Notes under the pieces: generated by a model
What the model saw: only the letters and a program-made list of their open reading frames with translations
Database searches by the model: none
Told to the model about the DNA's origin: nothing
Part shown: one piece after another, positions 16,144 through 24,593 of the stretch
Numbering within the stretch: position 1 is the first letter of the stretch
Layout of the letters: every line of letters starts with the position of its first letter
Translations under genes and position numbers: made by a program
Assembly: GCF_004167675.1 (NCBI RefSeq)
Contig: NZ_SEZQ01000006.1
Source: Aliivibrio finisterrensis_A
GTDB taxonomy: Bacteria > Pseudomonadota > Gammaproteobacteria > Enterobacterales > Vibrionaceae
Length of the DNA stretch: 64,000 bases
Reading direction: 5' to 3' (one strand)

Positions 16144-17499
16144 TCAACTTACACAAGCAAAATCATTGTTTCTTCGTTTGTTAGTATAATGTCTGACCGA
16201 AATCAATAATTGAATAAGCAGTAAAATACCGGTTATCCCAAGACCAATGCCAATACCAGCCCAAATACCTGCCAATCCAAACAAAGGCATTAAGAACCAA
16301 GCAGCAGGTAACCCAAATACCCAGTACCCAATTGCTGTCATTACGGTAGGCATGGATACTATCTTCATTCCTCGTAATAAATTAATAGCCAACAACTGCC
16401 ACGCATCAACAATGAAGCATAAAGCCACGACCCAAATAACAGAAGCCAATAATCCTGACATAGCATTACTGCCATCATCTAATTGAAAGAGATCGGCAAT
16501 CAACTCAGGCCAAATAATAAATACCAACGACAGGCCAACACTCATTACTGTAACTAAAATAAAACTGTGCCAAGACGTTTGTTTGATCCCATCATGATTT
16601 TCTGAACCAAAATCGCGACCAACAAGAATCGCTGCTGCCTGCGAAAAACCAAAATTAAAATTCCAAGTAAAACTCAAACACTGCAGTAAAATCTGGTGTA
16701 ATGCTAACGAAGCCACGCTAATCGTACCTGCCATTAACGTTCCTCCATAAATTAATCCATGCTCAAGTAATGCTGCGATACCAATAGGAAGTCCCATAGC
16801 TAATAAAGAAAATATGAGCTTAATTGAATATTCCTCCCGATTAAGCCAGGGTGCAAAGGGTTTATATTCTGTTTGCTTAAAAACCCATGCCCCATAACCT
16901 ATCATTACAACAAATGCTGCAATTGCAGTTCCTATCCCTAGCCCAGTTAATCCCATTCCAAATTGAAAGGTTAGTAAATAACTAATCGGGACATTTAAGA
17001 ACACCGTAATAATGGACATCACCATAATAGAGCGGACATTGCCTAATGCACTGGTTAAGCCCCGTAATACCAGTAAAATTAACGAAGGAAACATTACCCA
17101 CTTCAACGCATGAACGTATTCCATCGCAAGAGTAATCATTTCATCAGGCTGATTAGCCGCTTTTAATACTGTAGGTGCATAAGAGAAACTGAACATCAGT
17201 AAAACACTCAGAATCACAGATAATAAAACTGCGCCCTTAACGGCAAGACGGATTTGTCGATTACCATAATCAGGTCTTGCCAAACGTTGGCCATACGCGA
17301 TCGCAATTAAATTAGCGACGCAGCCAACTGTGCTACTCGCAATAATGAAAATGAAAAAATAAACTGATGCCCCTAATCCACCACCCGCTAATGCAGACAT
17401 ATTTAAGCGTGACATCATCCATACATCAGTAAGAACCAATGCCATCGAGATAAGCTGTGAAATGATAAGAGGGAATGCCAATGCAAGAATTTTCTTCAT
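16144..17499 (-). CDS. MATE-family multidrug efflux transporter
   Basis: 451 residues with twelve predicted membrane helices in two six-helix halves. The N-terminal helix FPLIISQLISMALVLTDVWM and the early motif MSALAGGGLGAS are typical of the NorM branch. Such pumps exchange Na+ or H+ for cationic drugs. It is divergent from a LysR gene at 17617 across 117 bases, which is a common arrangement for a pump and its regulator. The ribosome site is weak. Confidence 0.9.
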   Translation of the reverse strand: MKKILALAFPLIISQLISMALVLTDVWMMSRLNMSALAGGGLGASVYFFIFIIASSTVGCVANLIAIAYGQRLARPDYGNRQIRLAVKGAVLLSVILSVLLMFSFSYAPTVLKAANQPDEMITLAMEYVHALKWVMFPSLILLVLRGLTSALGNVRSIMVMSIITVFLNVPISYLLTFQFGMGLTGLGIGTAIAAFVVMIGYGAWVFKQTEYKPFAPWLNREEYSIKLIFSLLAMGLPIGIAALLEHGLIYGGTLMAGTISVASLALHQILLQCLSFTWNFNFGFSQAAAILVGRDFGSENHDGIKQTSWHSFILVTVMSVGLSLVFIIWPELIADLFQLDDGSNAMSGLLASVIWVVALCFIVDAWQLLAINLLRGMKIVSMPTVMTAIGYWVFGLPAAWFLMPLFGLAGIWAGIGIGLGITGILLLIQLLISVRHYTNKRRNNDFACVS

Positions 17500-17616
17500 A
17501 ACCGAGTCTAATTTACCTTTTACTAATGAGATACCCCGAATCTATCGAGTAAAAGGCTGGTATTCAATTAACAAATTCGCCACACTGGTATTCTAAAAAC
17601 TCATACGAAAGACATT

Positions 17617-18561
17617 ATGACACCGTATTCAACCTTACCTTACTCCCATAATGGCCTTAAAGCCTTTGAATCAGTAGCTCGCTTGATGAGTTTTACGCAT
17701 GCTGCTCATGAATTGCATGTCACTCAAAGCGCGGTTAGCCGTCAAGTAAAGCAACTTGAGGATGATCTCGGCGCATCTCTTATTATTCGTAAACATCGCG
17801 CGATTGAACTTACCTCTCAAGGTGTAGAACTTTCACTCGCGTTACGTAAAAATTATGCCGAATTAGAATCCATAATCTCATCTTGGCAAGAACCAAAACA
17901 AAAACGCATCGTTATAAAAGCCACATTAAGTTTTACAACACGTGTGTTAATCCCCAAAGTGAGAGAATTAAATGAGCGCTATCCCGATCATGAAATAGTC
18001 ATTATCCCCTCTTTGGAAGAAGATGAGTGTTTAGATAATCCAGATTATGATCTATTGATCTTTCATACTCGACGAAAAGATCACTATGACAATAAAGCCA
18101 ATATGTTTTTACTACGAGAAGAGTTCATGGCGCCAGTCTGCGCAACCAGTATCGCAACAGAAGAAACTGATCTGGATTCTATTTTAACAATGCCAAGGTT
18201 GCATCCAACACTTGACCACCACGACTGGAAAATGTGGCTTTCTGTTGCCAATAATCAAACTATTCATGACGTTAGAAACACCTCTTTCTTATCTTTAGAT
18301 TTAGCACTAACAGCTTGTTTATCAGGACAAGGCGTCACAGTAACTGATTTACTGCTTATTATTCAAGAATTAGAAAAAGGCTTCTTTTATTGCCCTAAAA
18401 ATGCCAAAATTCAACACAGCGCATGGACATATTATGGACACCAACGAACTCATAATCCTATCATTGATGATCTCATATTATGGTTAATATCGGATTCTAA
18501 AAAAGAAATCAAACGATTAAAAGCACTGGCAACGCAATACGGTTGGCATGGCGTAATATAA
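17617..18561 (+). CDS. LysR-family regulator, GcvA/AmpR-like
   Basis: 314 residues. The helix-turn-helix covers about residues 12-70 (LKAFESVARLMSFTHAAHEL, then TQSAVSRQVKQLEDDLGASL), in the sub-type of GcvA and AmpR regulators. The effector domain follows with the usual strand IVIKATLSFTTR. Its divergent position next to the MATE pump suggests control of that gene (inference). Confidence 0.9.
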   Translation: MTPYSTLPYSHNGLKAFESVARLMSFTHAAHELHVTQSAVSRQVKQLEDDLGASLIIRKHRAIELTSQGVELSLALRKNYAELESIISSWQEPKQKRIVIKATLSFTTRVLIPKVRELNERYPDHEIVIIPSLEEDECLDNPDYDLLIFHTRRKDHYDNKANMFLLREEFMAPVCATSIATEETDLDSILTMPRLHPTLDHHDWKMWLSVANNQTIHDVRNTSFLSLDLALTACLSGQGVTVTDLLLIIQELEKGFFYCPKNAKIQHSAWTYYGHQRTHNPIIDDLILWLISDSKKEIKRLKALATQYGWHGVI

Positions 18562-18572
18562 AAGTAACGTAC

Positions 18573-18692
18573 TTATTTATCTCGGTAGATCAGACAGGTA
18601 GCTGTAGCATGCGCATACAAGTTACCTTGCTTATCTTTCAAGCTTCCTTCTGATATACCCAAAGAGTATGAACCAAGTAACAACTGGACAGA
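18573..18692 (-). pseudogene. Remnant of a PaaI-like hotdog thioesterase C-terminus
   Basis: Reading the reverse strand in one frame to a TAA at 18573-18575 gives SEGSLKDKQGNLYAHATATC followed by LIYRDK and a stop. The G-x-L-x-D-x-x-G-x-LYAHATxTC pattern is the closing part of PaaI-type acyl-CoA thioesterases. No start or upstream domain remains: the upstream side runs into the next gene. This is seen directly as a short open frame; the family call is from memory. Confidence 0.45.
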
Positions 18693-18712
18693 CCAGAAAA
18701 ACTTAACAACTG

Positions 18713-19375
18713 CTAATTATTTTGCTTTTCCATTTTTAATTCTGCAGAGACTTTAGTTACGCGAACTGAAATCGCAATACAAATCAAATAAGGGCTTAAA
18801 TACCAAAAAGCTTCTTCCAGTGGATGTTTTTTGGTTTCTAGCATCGTAGTTTCATACACATGTTTTTGACTCTGATAGTTATCAAACATACCTTCTAAGT
18901 ACATGATATTAGATTCAATTAGCCCCGAGCTAAAAGTGATTCTTGGTAAGCTATCAAACGTAATATTAGGAAGTTCATTAAAATTCATCGAACGTAAATA
19001 CATTGTTGATTCTAAGAACCAAGCACAAGATTGTTGCGACTCAACCTCCTCATCGACGCCTTTCTCATTCGTACATAAGAAACTCTCTAGCTGATTGGAG
19101 GTATACTTATTAATGGATTCAAGGCTTAACACTGCACGAGTATGCTCTGTCTCAGCCCAATCACTGGCTACTCTTGATCTGACTTCAGAGACGGTTCCCA
19201 TCAATCCTATGCCAGCAACAAGCGGCCAAAGATAATCGACTTTTTTCCATTGCACTTTAGATAGGTTTTTGCCACACCACAAAGGGATATGTAAAACTCC
19301 AGTAAGAAGTAAGGTCATAAAGAAGAAAAACGTTGAATTGGAGAGTATAATCTCACTACTAAAAAAACTGTCCAT
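18713..19375 (-). CDS. Hypothetical membrane protein, 220 residues
   Basis: Three hydrophobic segments: residues about 12-32 (STFFFFMTLLLTGVLHIPLW), 48-62 (YLWPLVAGIGLMGTV) and near 190-206 (YLSPYLICIAISVRV). The middle region of about 120 residues, with three cysteines, should lie on one side of the membrane. I recognise no family. It is flanked by the thioesterase remnant downstream, so this locus has been rearranged. Confidence 0.65.
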   Translation of the reverse strand: MDSFFSSEIILSNSTFFFFMTLLLTGVLHIPLWCGKNLSKVQWKKVDYLWPLVAGIGLMGTVSEVRSRVASDWAETEHTRAVLSLESINKYTSNQLESFLCTNEKGVDEEVESQQSCAWFLESTMYLRSMNFNELPNITFDSLPRITFSSGLIESNIMYLEGMFDNYQSQKHVYETTMLETKKHPLEEAFWYLSPYLICIAISVRVTKVSAELKMEKQNN

Positions 19376-19438
19376 AACGGCTTATTTACACTCTTTTGGT
19401 TACATAAACTCTTTGGATAAAAATAAAGAAGGCTCTTG

Positions 19439-19603
19439 ATGAAAAAACGCATACATAGTGCATACAAAGGTGAAATCTATGGTATTTCATTTTTTACTTA
19501 TTTTGCAGACCACGAGACTGCTATTTACCAATGTTGGAAAGCAGAACAAAACGGAGAACCCGGCATTGGATATTTATCTACATTTATACAAAAGTACACA
19601 TAA
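19439..19603 (+). CDS. Small hypothetical protein, 54 residues
   Basis: An ATG at 19439 opens a 54-codon frame MKKRIHSAYKGEIYGISFFT, continuing YFADHETAIYQCWKAEQ and ending in KYT before TAA. The composition (charged start, aromatic middle) looks protein-like and there is no overlap with another gene. AAGAAGG lies 5-11 bases upstream as a possible ribosome site. No function can be given. Confidence 0.5.
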   Translation: MKKRIHSAYKGEIYGISFFTYFADHETAIYQCWKAEQNGEPGIGYLSTFIQKYT

Positions 19604-19665
19604 CTATAAGTAAAAAGTGATATGTACTATTAACTCAACTTGCTCTTTTTAATGCGTAAATTTAC

Positions 19666-20211
19666 TTATATTGATTTTGTTACGCGGCATGGATTCCCAA
19701 CGGCAACACTGCTCTCTGGTATATCACGCGTAACCACACTCCCCGCTCCAATCACGCAGTTATCTCCAATAGTAACCCCTGGTAATATTGATACATTACC
19801 TCCAAGCCAAACATTATTGCCAATAAAGATTGGAGAACCATACTCTGTACTTAGGCGCTCAATAGGATCTAACGGATGCGTTGCCGTAGATATCATAACA
19901 TTCGGACCAAACAGAACATTATCACCAATCGTCACCTTACACACATCTAATATTGTCAAATTATGGTTAGAATAAAAATTACTCCCTAGCTCAATGTTAT
20001 AACCATAATCACAAAAGAAATTCGGTTCTATATTTACGTGATCTTTTATACAAAGCAGACCTTTTAAAATCTCAGCCCTTTGATCTAGCTTGGTTGGGTC
20101 AGCTAAGTTAAATTGATGACATATTGCCTTCGCTCTCATCCTTTCACTGAGCAAAACGTCATCCCAAGCATCGTAAGGTAAACCTGCAAGCATTTTTTCT
20201 TTTTCAGTCAT
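19666..20211 (-). CDS. Hexapeptide-repeat maltose/galactoside-type O-acetyltransferase
   Basis: 181 residues. The N-terminal cap MTEKEKMLAGLPYDAWDDVL, then ERMRAKAICHQFN, is the Maa (maltose O-acetyltransferase) cap domain. The beta-helix follows (IEPNFFCDYGYNIELGSNFY, IGDNVLFGPNVMI), with the catalytic histidine in STATHPLDP and the end VAVGNPCRVTK. It is a full-length paralogue of the enzymes at 12297 and 34586. Substrate unknown beyond the family's acetyl-CoA:sugar chemistry. Confidence 0.9.
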   Translation of the reverse strand: MTEKEKMLAGLPYDAWDDVLLSERMRAKAICHQFNLADPTKLDQRAEILKGLLCIKDHVNIEPNFFCDYGYNIELGSNFYSNHNLTILDVCKVTIGDNVLFGPNVMISTATHPLDPIERLSTEYGSPIFIGNNVWLGGNVSILPGVTIGDNCVIGAGSVVTRDIPESSVAVGNPCRVTKSI

Positions 20212-20425
20212 TTAAAATTCCAATATTAAGGGTAACAAAATAATATTTTTCGAAATTATACTCACAATAAAAAACACCTTATGTGACTTATAGTTATATT
20301 CTAACTAATGGAGTTGATGGCGGCGCTTTAAATCCTTACAGTAATGTGGCGATTGAAGAAAGCGTTTAAAAAAATAAATGTATCCCTCTCTCGCTTACGA
20401 TTAATAAATCGCTTTGGAGAGACCG

Positions 20426-21187
20426 ATGAAATTTATTTTAAATGCCGATGATTTTGGCCTATCAGAAAGTGTTAATAACGGAATTGTAGAATGCTTTAAA
20501 TCAGGAGTCGTTACATCAACAACCATCATGATGAATCAAGCAGGCGTAGCCCATGCCGTACAATTATACCAACAAGGACTTATTCCTGAAGTGGGGTTAC
20601 ATTTTACAGTAACCGCAGGAAAACCCTTATCCCCACCATGCAATGTCGCCAGTCTAATTGATGAGAATGGTTACTTTCTTGATAGACAAACATTAATGAC
20701 AAAAGAAGTATCTGAAGAAGAGGTATATTTAGAACTGAATACCCAATATCAAGCGGCAATTAATGCAGGACTTACCATTAACCACATTGATAGCCACCAC
20801 TTTGCTGGGGTTTACCCACCACTGAAAAAAGCATTTATTCGTTTTGCTAATGACATAAATCTCCCAGTTCGCCGAGTAGATAACATTGTGTCAGGCCAGG
20901 AATCTTTATTCGTTACAACCCCTGATGCTTTTGATGCTCGATTCTTCGATACTGGCGTCTCTTTTGAGCAACTGAAATCCATTCTTCTTGAATACAAAAC
21001 TAAACTACCCAACGGAATCATAGAGCTCATGTGCCATCCAAGCTCTGAACATACCTCAGATCTTACCGAGCTCACCAGTTATCGTGACATGAGAGTCGTG
21101 GAAAAAAATCTTCTTACCTCTGCAGAGTTAATTGACTGGCTAGAAGAAGAAGGTATCGAGTGTATTGGCTTTAACCAACTCGTATAG
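20426..21187 (+). CDS. ChbG/YdjC-family carbohydrate deacetylase
   Basis: 253 residues. Metal-dependent deacetylase of N-acetylated oligosaccharides such as chitobiose. The first strand carries the metal aspartates (LNADDFGLSESVN), with HFTVTAGKPLSPP and the metal histidines in NHIDSHHF. MCHPSSEHTSDL lies near the C-terminus. The ATG at 20426 has TTGGAGAG upstream; a TTG at 20414 is inside that site and is rejected. It stands alone, not in a chb operon, so the natural substrate is uncertain. Confidence 0.9.
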   Translation: MKFILNADDFGLSESVNNGIVECFKSGVVTSTTIMMNQAGVAHAVQLYQQGLIPEVGLHFTVTAGKPLSPPCNVASLIDENGYFLDRQTLMTKEVSEEEVYLELNTQYQAAINAGLTINHIDSHHFAGVYPPLKKAFIRFANDINLPVRRVDNIVSGQESLFVTTPDAFDARFFDTGVSFEQLKSILLEYKTKLPNGIIELMCHPSSEHTSDLTELTSYRDMRVVEKNLLTSAELIDWLEEEGIECIGFNQLV

Positions 21188-21218
21188 CGTGCTTTCTGTT
21201 TCATTTTTTAAAGGGTTA

Positions 21219-21482
21219 TTACTTGTCACGAAACACACATCGTGACAACTTAACTCCCATCACAAAAGCGAAAACAAGCAACAATAAAACAAATACGGTA
21301 GATACCAGATAACTGATCCCTACAGAAAAACCAAATCCCCAAGCTAACGCAAAAACCAATCCCTGAAAAGCCTCATAAGGCCATTGATGAACAGGGAAAT
21401 GTGAACCTGCAGATAACAAAGCAATAAGTCCTATTAACGTAAAAAATGAAGCCAATAAACCAAAAAATCGTGCTTTATCCAT
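21219..21482 (-). CDS. Small membrane protein, 87 residues
   Basis: Two strongly hydrophobic segments (about residues 6-26, FFGLLASFFTLIGLIALLSA, and 57-78, SYLVSTVFVLLLLVFAFVMG) separated by an aromatic loop. No family recognised. It lies 9 bases downstream of the cupin gene at 21492 on the same strand, so the two are probably co-transcribed. Confidence 0.65.
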   Translation of the reverse strand: MDKARFFGLLASFFTLIGLIALLSAGSHFPVHQWPYEAFQGLVFALAWGFGFSVGISYLVSTVFVLLLLVFAFVMGVKLSRCVFRDK

Positions 21483-21491
21483 CTCTATTAC

Positions 21492-21806
21492 TCAAACATA
21501 AAAAATAGCTAACCAAACCGTTACTTCTTTTAAAGATGTTGCTTTAACCTTGTGCTTTTCGTGCGCTTTAATATTAAGGTAATCGCCTTTCTTTAAGTGT
21601 ACTTCACGGCCATCTTCAAACTCTATGACACCAAAACCAGATAACACCACCACCCACTCATTTTCATCCTGATCATACCACCCTTGCTCTGGCGAACTCT
21701 GTCCATAAGATAAAATACGCTCAATGCGGAGATTCTGAGTTGTCACTATCTCTTCAAATATCTCAGAAGGGACTGAAGTTGGAATATCTTCAAATACATT
21801 ATTCAT
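21492..21806 (-). CDS. Cupin-domain protein
   Basis: 104 residues forming a single small cupin barrel: SYGQSSPEQGWYDQDENEWV, then VVLSGFGVIEFEDGREVHLK, GDYLNIKAHEKHKVKA. The second cupin motif G-D-x-L-x(4)-A-H-x-x-H is clear, so a metal is likely bound. The function of such stand-alone cupins varies and cannot be assigned. The start at 21806 has AAGGAG 8 bases upstream, inside the longer frame that begins at 21824. Confidence 0.85.
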   Translation of the reverse strand: MNNVFEDIPTSVPSEIFEEIVTTQNLRIERILSYGQSSPEQGWYDQDENEWVVVLSGFGVIEFEDGREVHLKKGDYLNIKAHEKHKVKATSLKEVTVWLAIFYV

Positions 21807-21836
21807 CTGCTGCTCTCCTTGCATAGCATTTAAAAT

Positions 21837-21871
21837 AAAAAAGCCCGATAAACCATTGTCTATCGAGCTTT
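21837..21871 (-). terminator. Terminator for the RidA gene
   Basis: AAAGCCCGATA and TATCGAGCTTT form an 11-bp stem with one mismatch around a 10-base loop. The minus strand continues into a T-run (opposite 21834-21840), so it ends the minus-strand ridA-like transcript. Confidence 0.75.
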
Positions 21872-21892
21872 ATTTTAATACAAATCGTCTTG

Positions 21893-22240
21893 TTATTTCA
21901 CTGCTGCTACAAAAGCAATTTCAACTAAATAATCAGGATCAGCTAACTCTACTTTTAAGCAAGCTCGGCTTGGTGCACAGCCTTCAGGTAACCACTTGAT
22001 CCATGCTTCATTTAAAATACTTAGATTTGCAAAATCAGTAACATAGATAGTGACTGAAACAAGACGTGATTTATCACTGTTTACGCTTGCTAGCATCGCT
22101 TCTGCTTGAACAAACACTTGCTCTACCTGACCTAGCATATCTGCAGTTTCATCAGCTGGCACTTCTACAAAATGCGCCATCTTATTAAACACAGTTACAT
22201 CAGACCATTTTTCACTTGGATTAATACGTTGGATATCCAT
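21893..22240 (-). CDS. RidA/YjgF-family protein
   Basis: 115 residues of the Rid fold. In RidA proper, this family hydrolyses reactive enamine/imine intermediates such as 2-aminoacrylate. The family's key arginine is present in CAPSRACLKVEL, and VEIAFVAAV matches the C-terminal strand. The first residues (MDIQRINPSEKWSD) are those of the Rid subgroup that is not canonical RidA, so the enamine deaminase activity is probable, not proven. Followed by its own terminator. Confidence 0.85.
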   Translation of the reverse strand: MDIQRINPSEKWSDVTVFNKMAHFVEVPADETADMLGQVEQVFVQAEAMLASVNSDKSRLVSVTIYVTDFANLSILNEAWIKWLPEGCAPSRACLKVELADPDYLVEIAFVAAVK

Positions 22241-22400
22241 TATTCAATAACACTCAGTTATAAATTATCGTGGCGCATTTTGCTCAAGATTTACCATTTT
22301 GTCACTCTAAATTTATAAAAAATGCACATGATTTATGCGACTCAAATTTGGACAATTATACTATGGCAGTAAGGTATTAATATCTGAGTCTTTATTGTAT

Positions 22401-22754
22401 TCAAACCAACACTTGCCGTGTACTTCTATTAAAATGATGCACTAATTTTTCGATATTCTCATCTATCATTTGTTCAGGTTTACATCCATTTGGACAGGCC
22501 ATGCGTGGTGTTGTACCAAACAAGCGGCAGATCAGTGGGCGCTCTTCATATACAGTGCATCCATGCGGACCTAAGTGCACACAATTATACGCTTCTAGTG
22601 CGGTTTCATGTTCAGCGTCTGTTTTAACAGGCAAACGTCGCATTTCTTCTGCTGAGGCCGTGACTGGTCCACAACAATCGTGACACCCTTTTGTGCATTC
22701 GAACGATGGAATACGCTGTCGTAAAATCTCAATGACTTCTCGATCATCATTCAT
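22401..22754 (-). CDS. YkgJ-family cysteine cluster protein
   Basis: 117 residues with the C-x3-C-x2-CC cluster (ECTKGCHDCCGPVT), then NCVHLGPHGCTVYEERPLIC and CPNGCKP, the pattern of the YkgJ/UPF0153 family, thought to bind zinc or an Fe-S cluster. Biochemical role unknown. Its start lies 5 bases after the stop of the yjdM-like gene, so the two form a short operon. Confidence 0.85.
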   Translation of the reverse strand: MNDDREVIEILRQRIPSFECTKGCHDCCGPVTASAEEMRRLPVKTDAEHETALEAYNCVHLGPHGCTVYEERPLICRLFGTTPRMACPNGCKPEQMIDENIEKLVHHFNRSTRQVLV

Positions 22755-22759
22755 AATAG

Positions 22760-23095
22760 TTAAGCTTTTTTAACAAATTGAGCAGTGACCATCATTTCAC
22801 CAACGCCATCGACTTTACAATCTAACTGATGATCTTTTCCATCAACGATACGTTTAATAACTGCTTTTGTGCCTACTTTAATCACTAAAGAGCTGCCTTT
22901 TACTTTGAGATCTTTAGCAACCGTAACTTTGTCGCCTTCTTCTAACAAGGTTCCGTTCGCGTCTTTTACGCTCACCATCTCTTCCATAAGGACTTCTTCA
23001 GGGTTCCATTCATGGGCGCACTCAGGACAAATGAGATGGTTTTGATCTGGATAAACAAATTCTGAATGGCATGCAGGGCAAGGAGGAAGAGACAT
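22760..23095 (-). CDS. yjdM: YjdM/PhnA-family zinc-ribbon protein
   Basis: 111 residues. N-terminal zinc ribbon (CPACHSEF, then CPECAHEWNP) and a C-terminal SH3-like barrel (VKDANGTLLEEGDKVTVAKD, LKVKGSSLVIKVGTKA), closely matching E. coli YjdM. The old name PhnA reflects a phosphonate link that is not the phosphonoacetate hydrolase activity. Function in the cell remains unclear. Upstream gene of the YkgJ pair. Confidence 0.9.
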   Translation of the reverse strand: MSLPPCPACHSEFVYPDQNHLICPECAHEWNPEEVLMEEMVSVKDANGTLLEEGDKVTVAKDLKVKGSSLVIKVGTKAVIKRIVDGKDHQLDCKVDGVGEMMVTAQFVKKA

Positions 23096-23192
23096 ATTCG
23101 ATTACTTCTTATTTAATGGACTTAATCTTTATAGTAATAGGTCTATATAAAGAATGAAATGCCTTAGTGAAATATCATTAAAACGCACATAC

Positions 23193-23223
23193 AAAAACGC
23201 CCCAGTCATGATGAGGCGTTTTT
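23193..23223 (-). terminator. Terminator for the alpha/beta hydrolase gene
   Basis: AAAAACGCC (23193-23201) pairs with GGCGTTTTT (23215-23223). Read on the minus strand the stem ends in a T-run, so it terminates the gene that stops at 23265. Confidence 0.75.
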
Positions 23224-23264
23224 ATTCAGTTATCGGTACAAGCACTAATTATCAGCAATAAGCG

Positions 23265-24296
23265 CTAAGCTAACTGTCTTAATTTATGCTCAACCATTGG
23301 GTCATCAGGCACTAATAACTGCGCCATTTCTAACAGTTGAATCGCATCCTGTGGGTGCTCATCTTGATGCTTCATTGCGATATCAATTAAAGGTTGTACA
23401 TCTATTTGAGCTTGGTGCTCTTGTACGTGCGCTTCTTTCTCACCAAGGACAATATTGTGTGCTTTACTCAATAAACCCAGACGATGCTCAGAGCTTGAAT
23501 TAGCTTTATTAAGGCGCTTGTAATAATCTTCTTTAAAACGCAATGTTTTAGTCTGCTGACGGAACTGAGCAATATCGATTTGTTGGTGACGCATAAAATC
23601 AACCGCCACTTGCTTATAAAAGCCAAACTTATTCAAATACGTTGCATGAGTACCGTGCCCCATGCCAAACACACGTAAATGTGTTAATTCTGGATAACGT
23701 TTTGCGTGCAGGCGATCAATGCGGTTAGTCGGATCATAAATGATATAACCTTTCGCTTTGCCTAAATTAAGATCGTGGTAATCCCCTTCCCAATCAAACT
23801 GTTGTGCTATCTCTGTGCTTGATCTGTCATCCCACGGCGCTATGTTCTGGTTTTTAGTGCTCACAGGGTGAAACAGCAATACTTGATCAAGTTGCAACAC
23901 ATCGGCAAAAGCACCAACGGCAAAACCACCACGACTTAACCCATAACCCAATCGGTTTTTAAACGGTTCAAGTAATGTCGATAATTGTTCGAGGAAGAAG
24001 ATTAAATTGCGACTACGGAACCAATTACTTTGACCTAAATGTTGAAAGGCAATGATATTCACTTCTTGCTTTTGCGCCAAGTGATAACCCCACGGAGCAA
24101 AGTCATCATGAAGGTCTTGTTCTTTTAGGTTAGTTCCAGCAGGAGAAAACGTAAACAGTAGTGGCTTATCCAAGTCAATAAACTCATACTTAACAAAGAC
24201 ATCGTCAAGTAAATCGCTTCCAGTCATTGGAAGTCTTGCTTGTTGCTCTGAACGTGAGTTGGTTAACCACTCATCTAACCAATACAGTAATTTCAT
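23265..24296 (-). CDS. Alpha/beta-hydrolase-fold protein with helical C-terminus
   Basis: 343 residues. The central part carries a nucleophile elbow GYGLSRGGFAVG (G-x-S-x-G-G), preceded by strands LLFTFSPAGTNL and NIIAFQHLG, and a late histidine in FGMGHGTHATYLN, together a plausible Ser-His catalytic pair. The last 90 residues are helical with a TPR-like ending (DAIQLLEMAQLLVPDDPMVE). Substrate unknown. GGAGAGC gives a good ribosome site, and it is monocistronic with its own terminator. Confidence 0.7.
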   Translation of the reverse strand: MKLLYWLDEWLTNSRSEQQARLPMTGSDLLDDVFVKYEFIDLDKPLLFTFSPAGTNLKEQDLHDDFAPWGYHLAQKQEVNIIAFQHLGQSNWFRSRNLIFFLEQLSTLLEPFKNRLGYGLSRGGFAVGAFADVLQLDQVLLFHPVSTKNQNIAPWDDRSSTEIAQQFDWEGDYHDLNLGKAKGYIIYDPTNRIDRLHAKRYPELTHLRVFGMGHGTHATYLNKFGFYKQVAVDFMRHQQIDIAQFRQQTKTLRFKEDYYKRLNKANSSSEHRLGLLSKAHNIVLGEKEAHVQEHQAQIDVQPLIDIAMKHQDEHPQDAIQLLEMAQLLVPDDPMVEHKLRQLA

Positions 24297-24593
24297 TTAG
24301 CTCTCCTCTAAAACAGGCGCGAGATTGTATCAAAGATAACCGCTGAACGAAAATTTAGTTTGAACACTAATATTTATAACTAAAATGAATTTGATAAGCA
24401 GTTGATGTGAAAGAATAAAAAACAAGCTGTAATTATGAAAGAAACCCACCAGAACTGATTATTCGCATTTTCATTTTCTTGTTGAATGTCGTATAACAAC
24501 AAAAACACCCTCTCAATAGTAAGATTTCAATGTATATTTATGCTTGTTCTATTGATAAGATAAATATCCTTTAATTCCATTTGATATTCCTGC

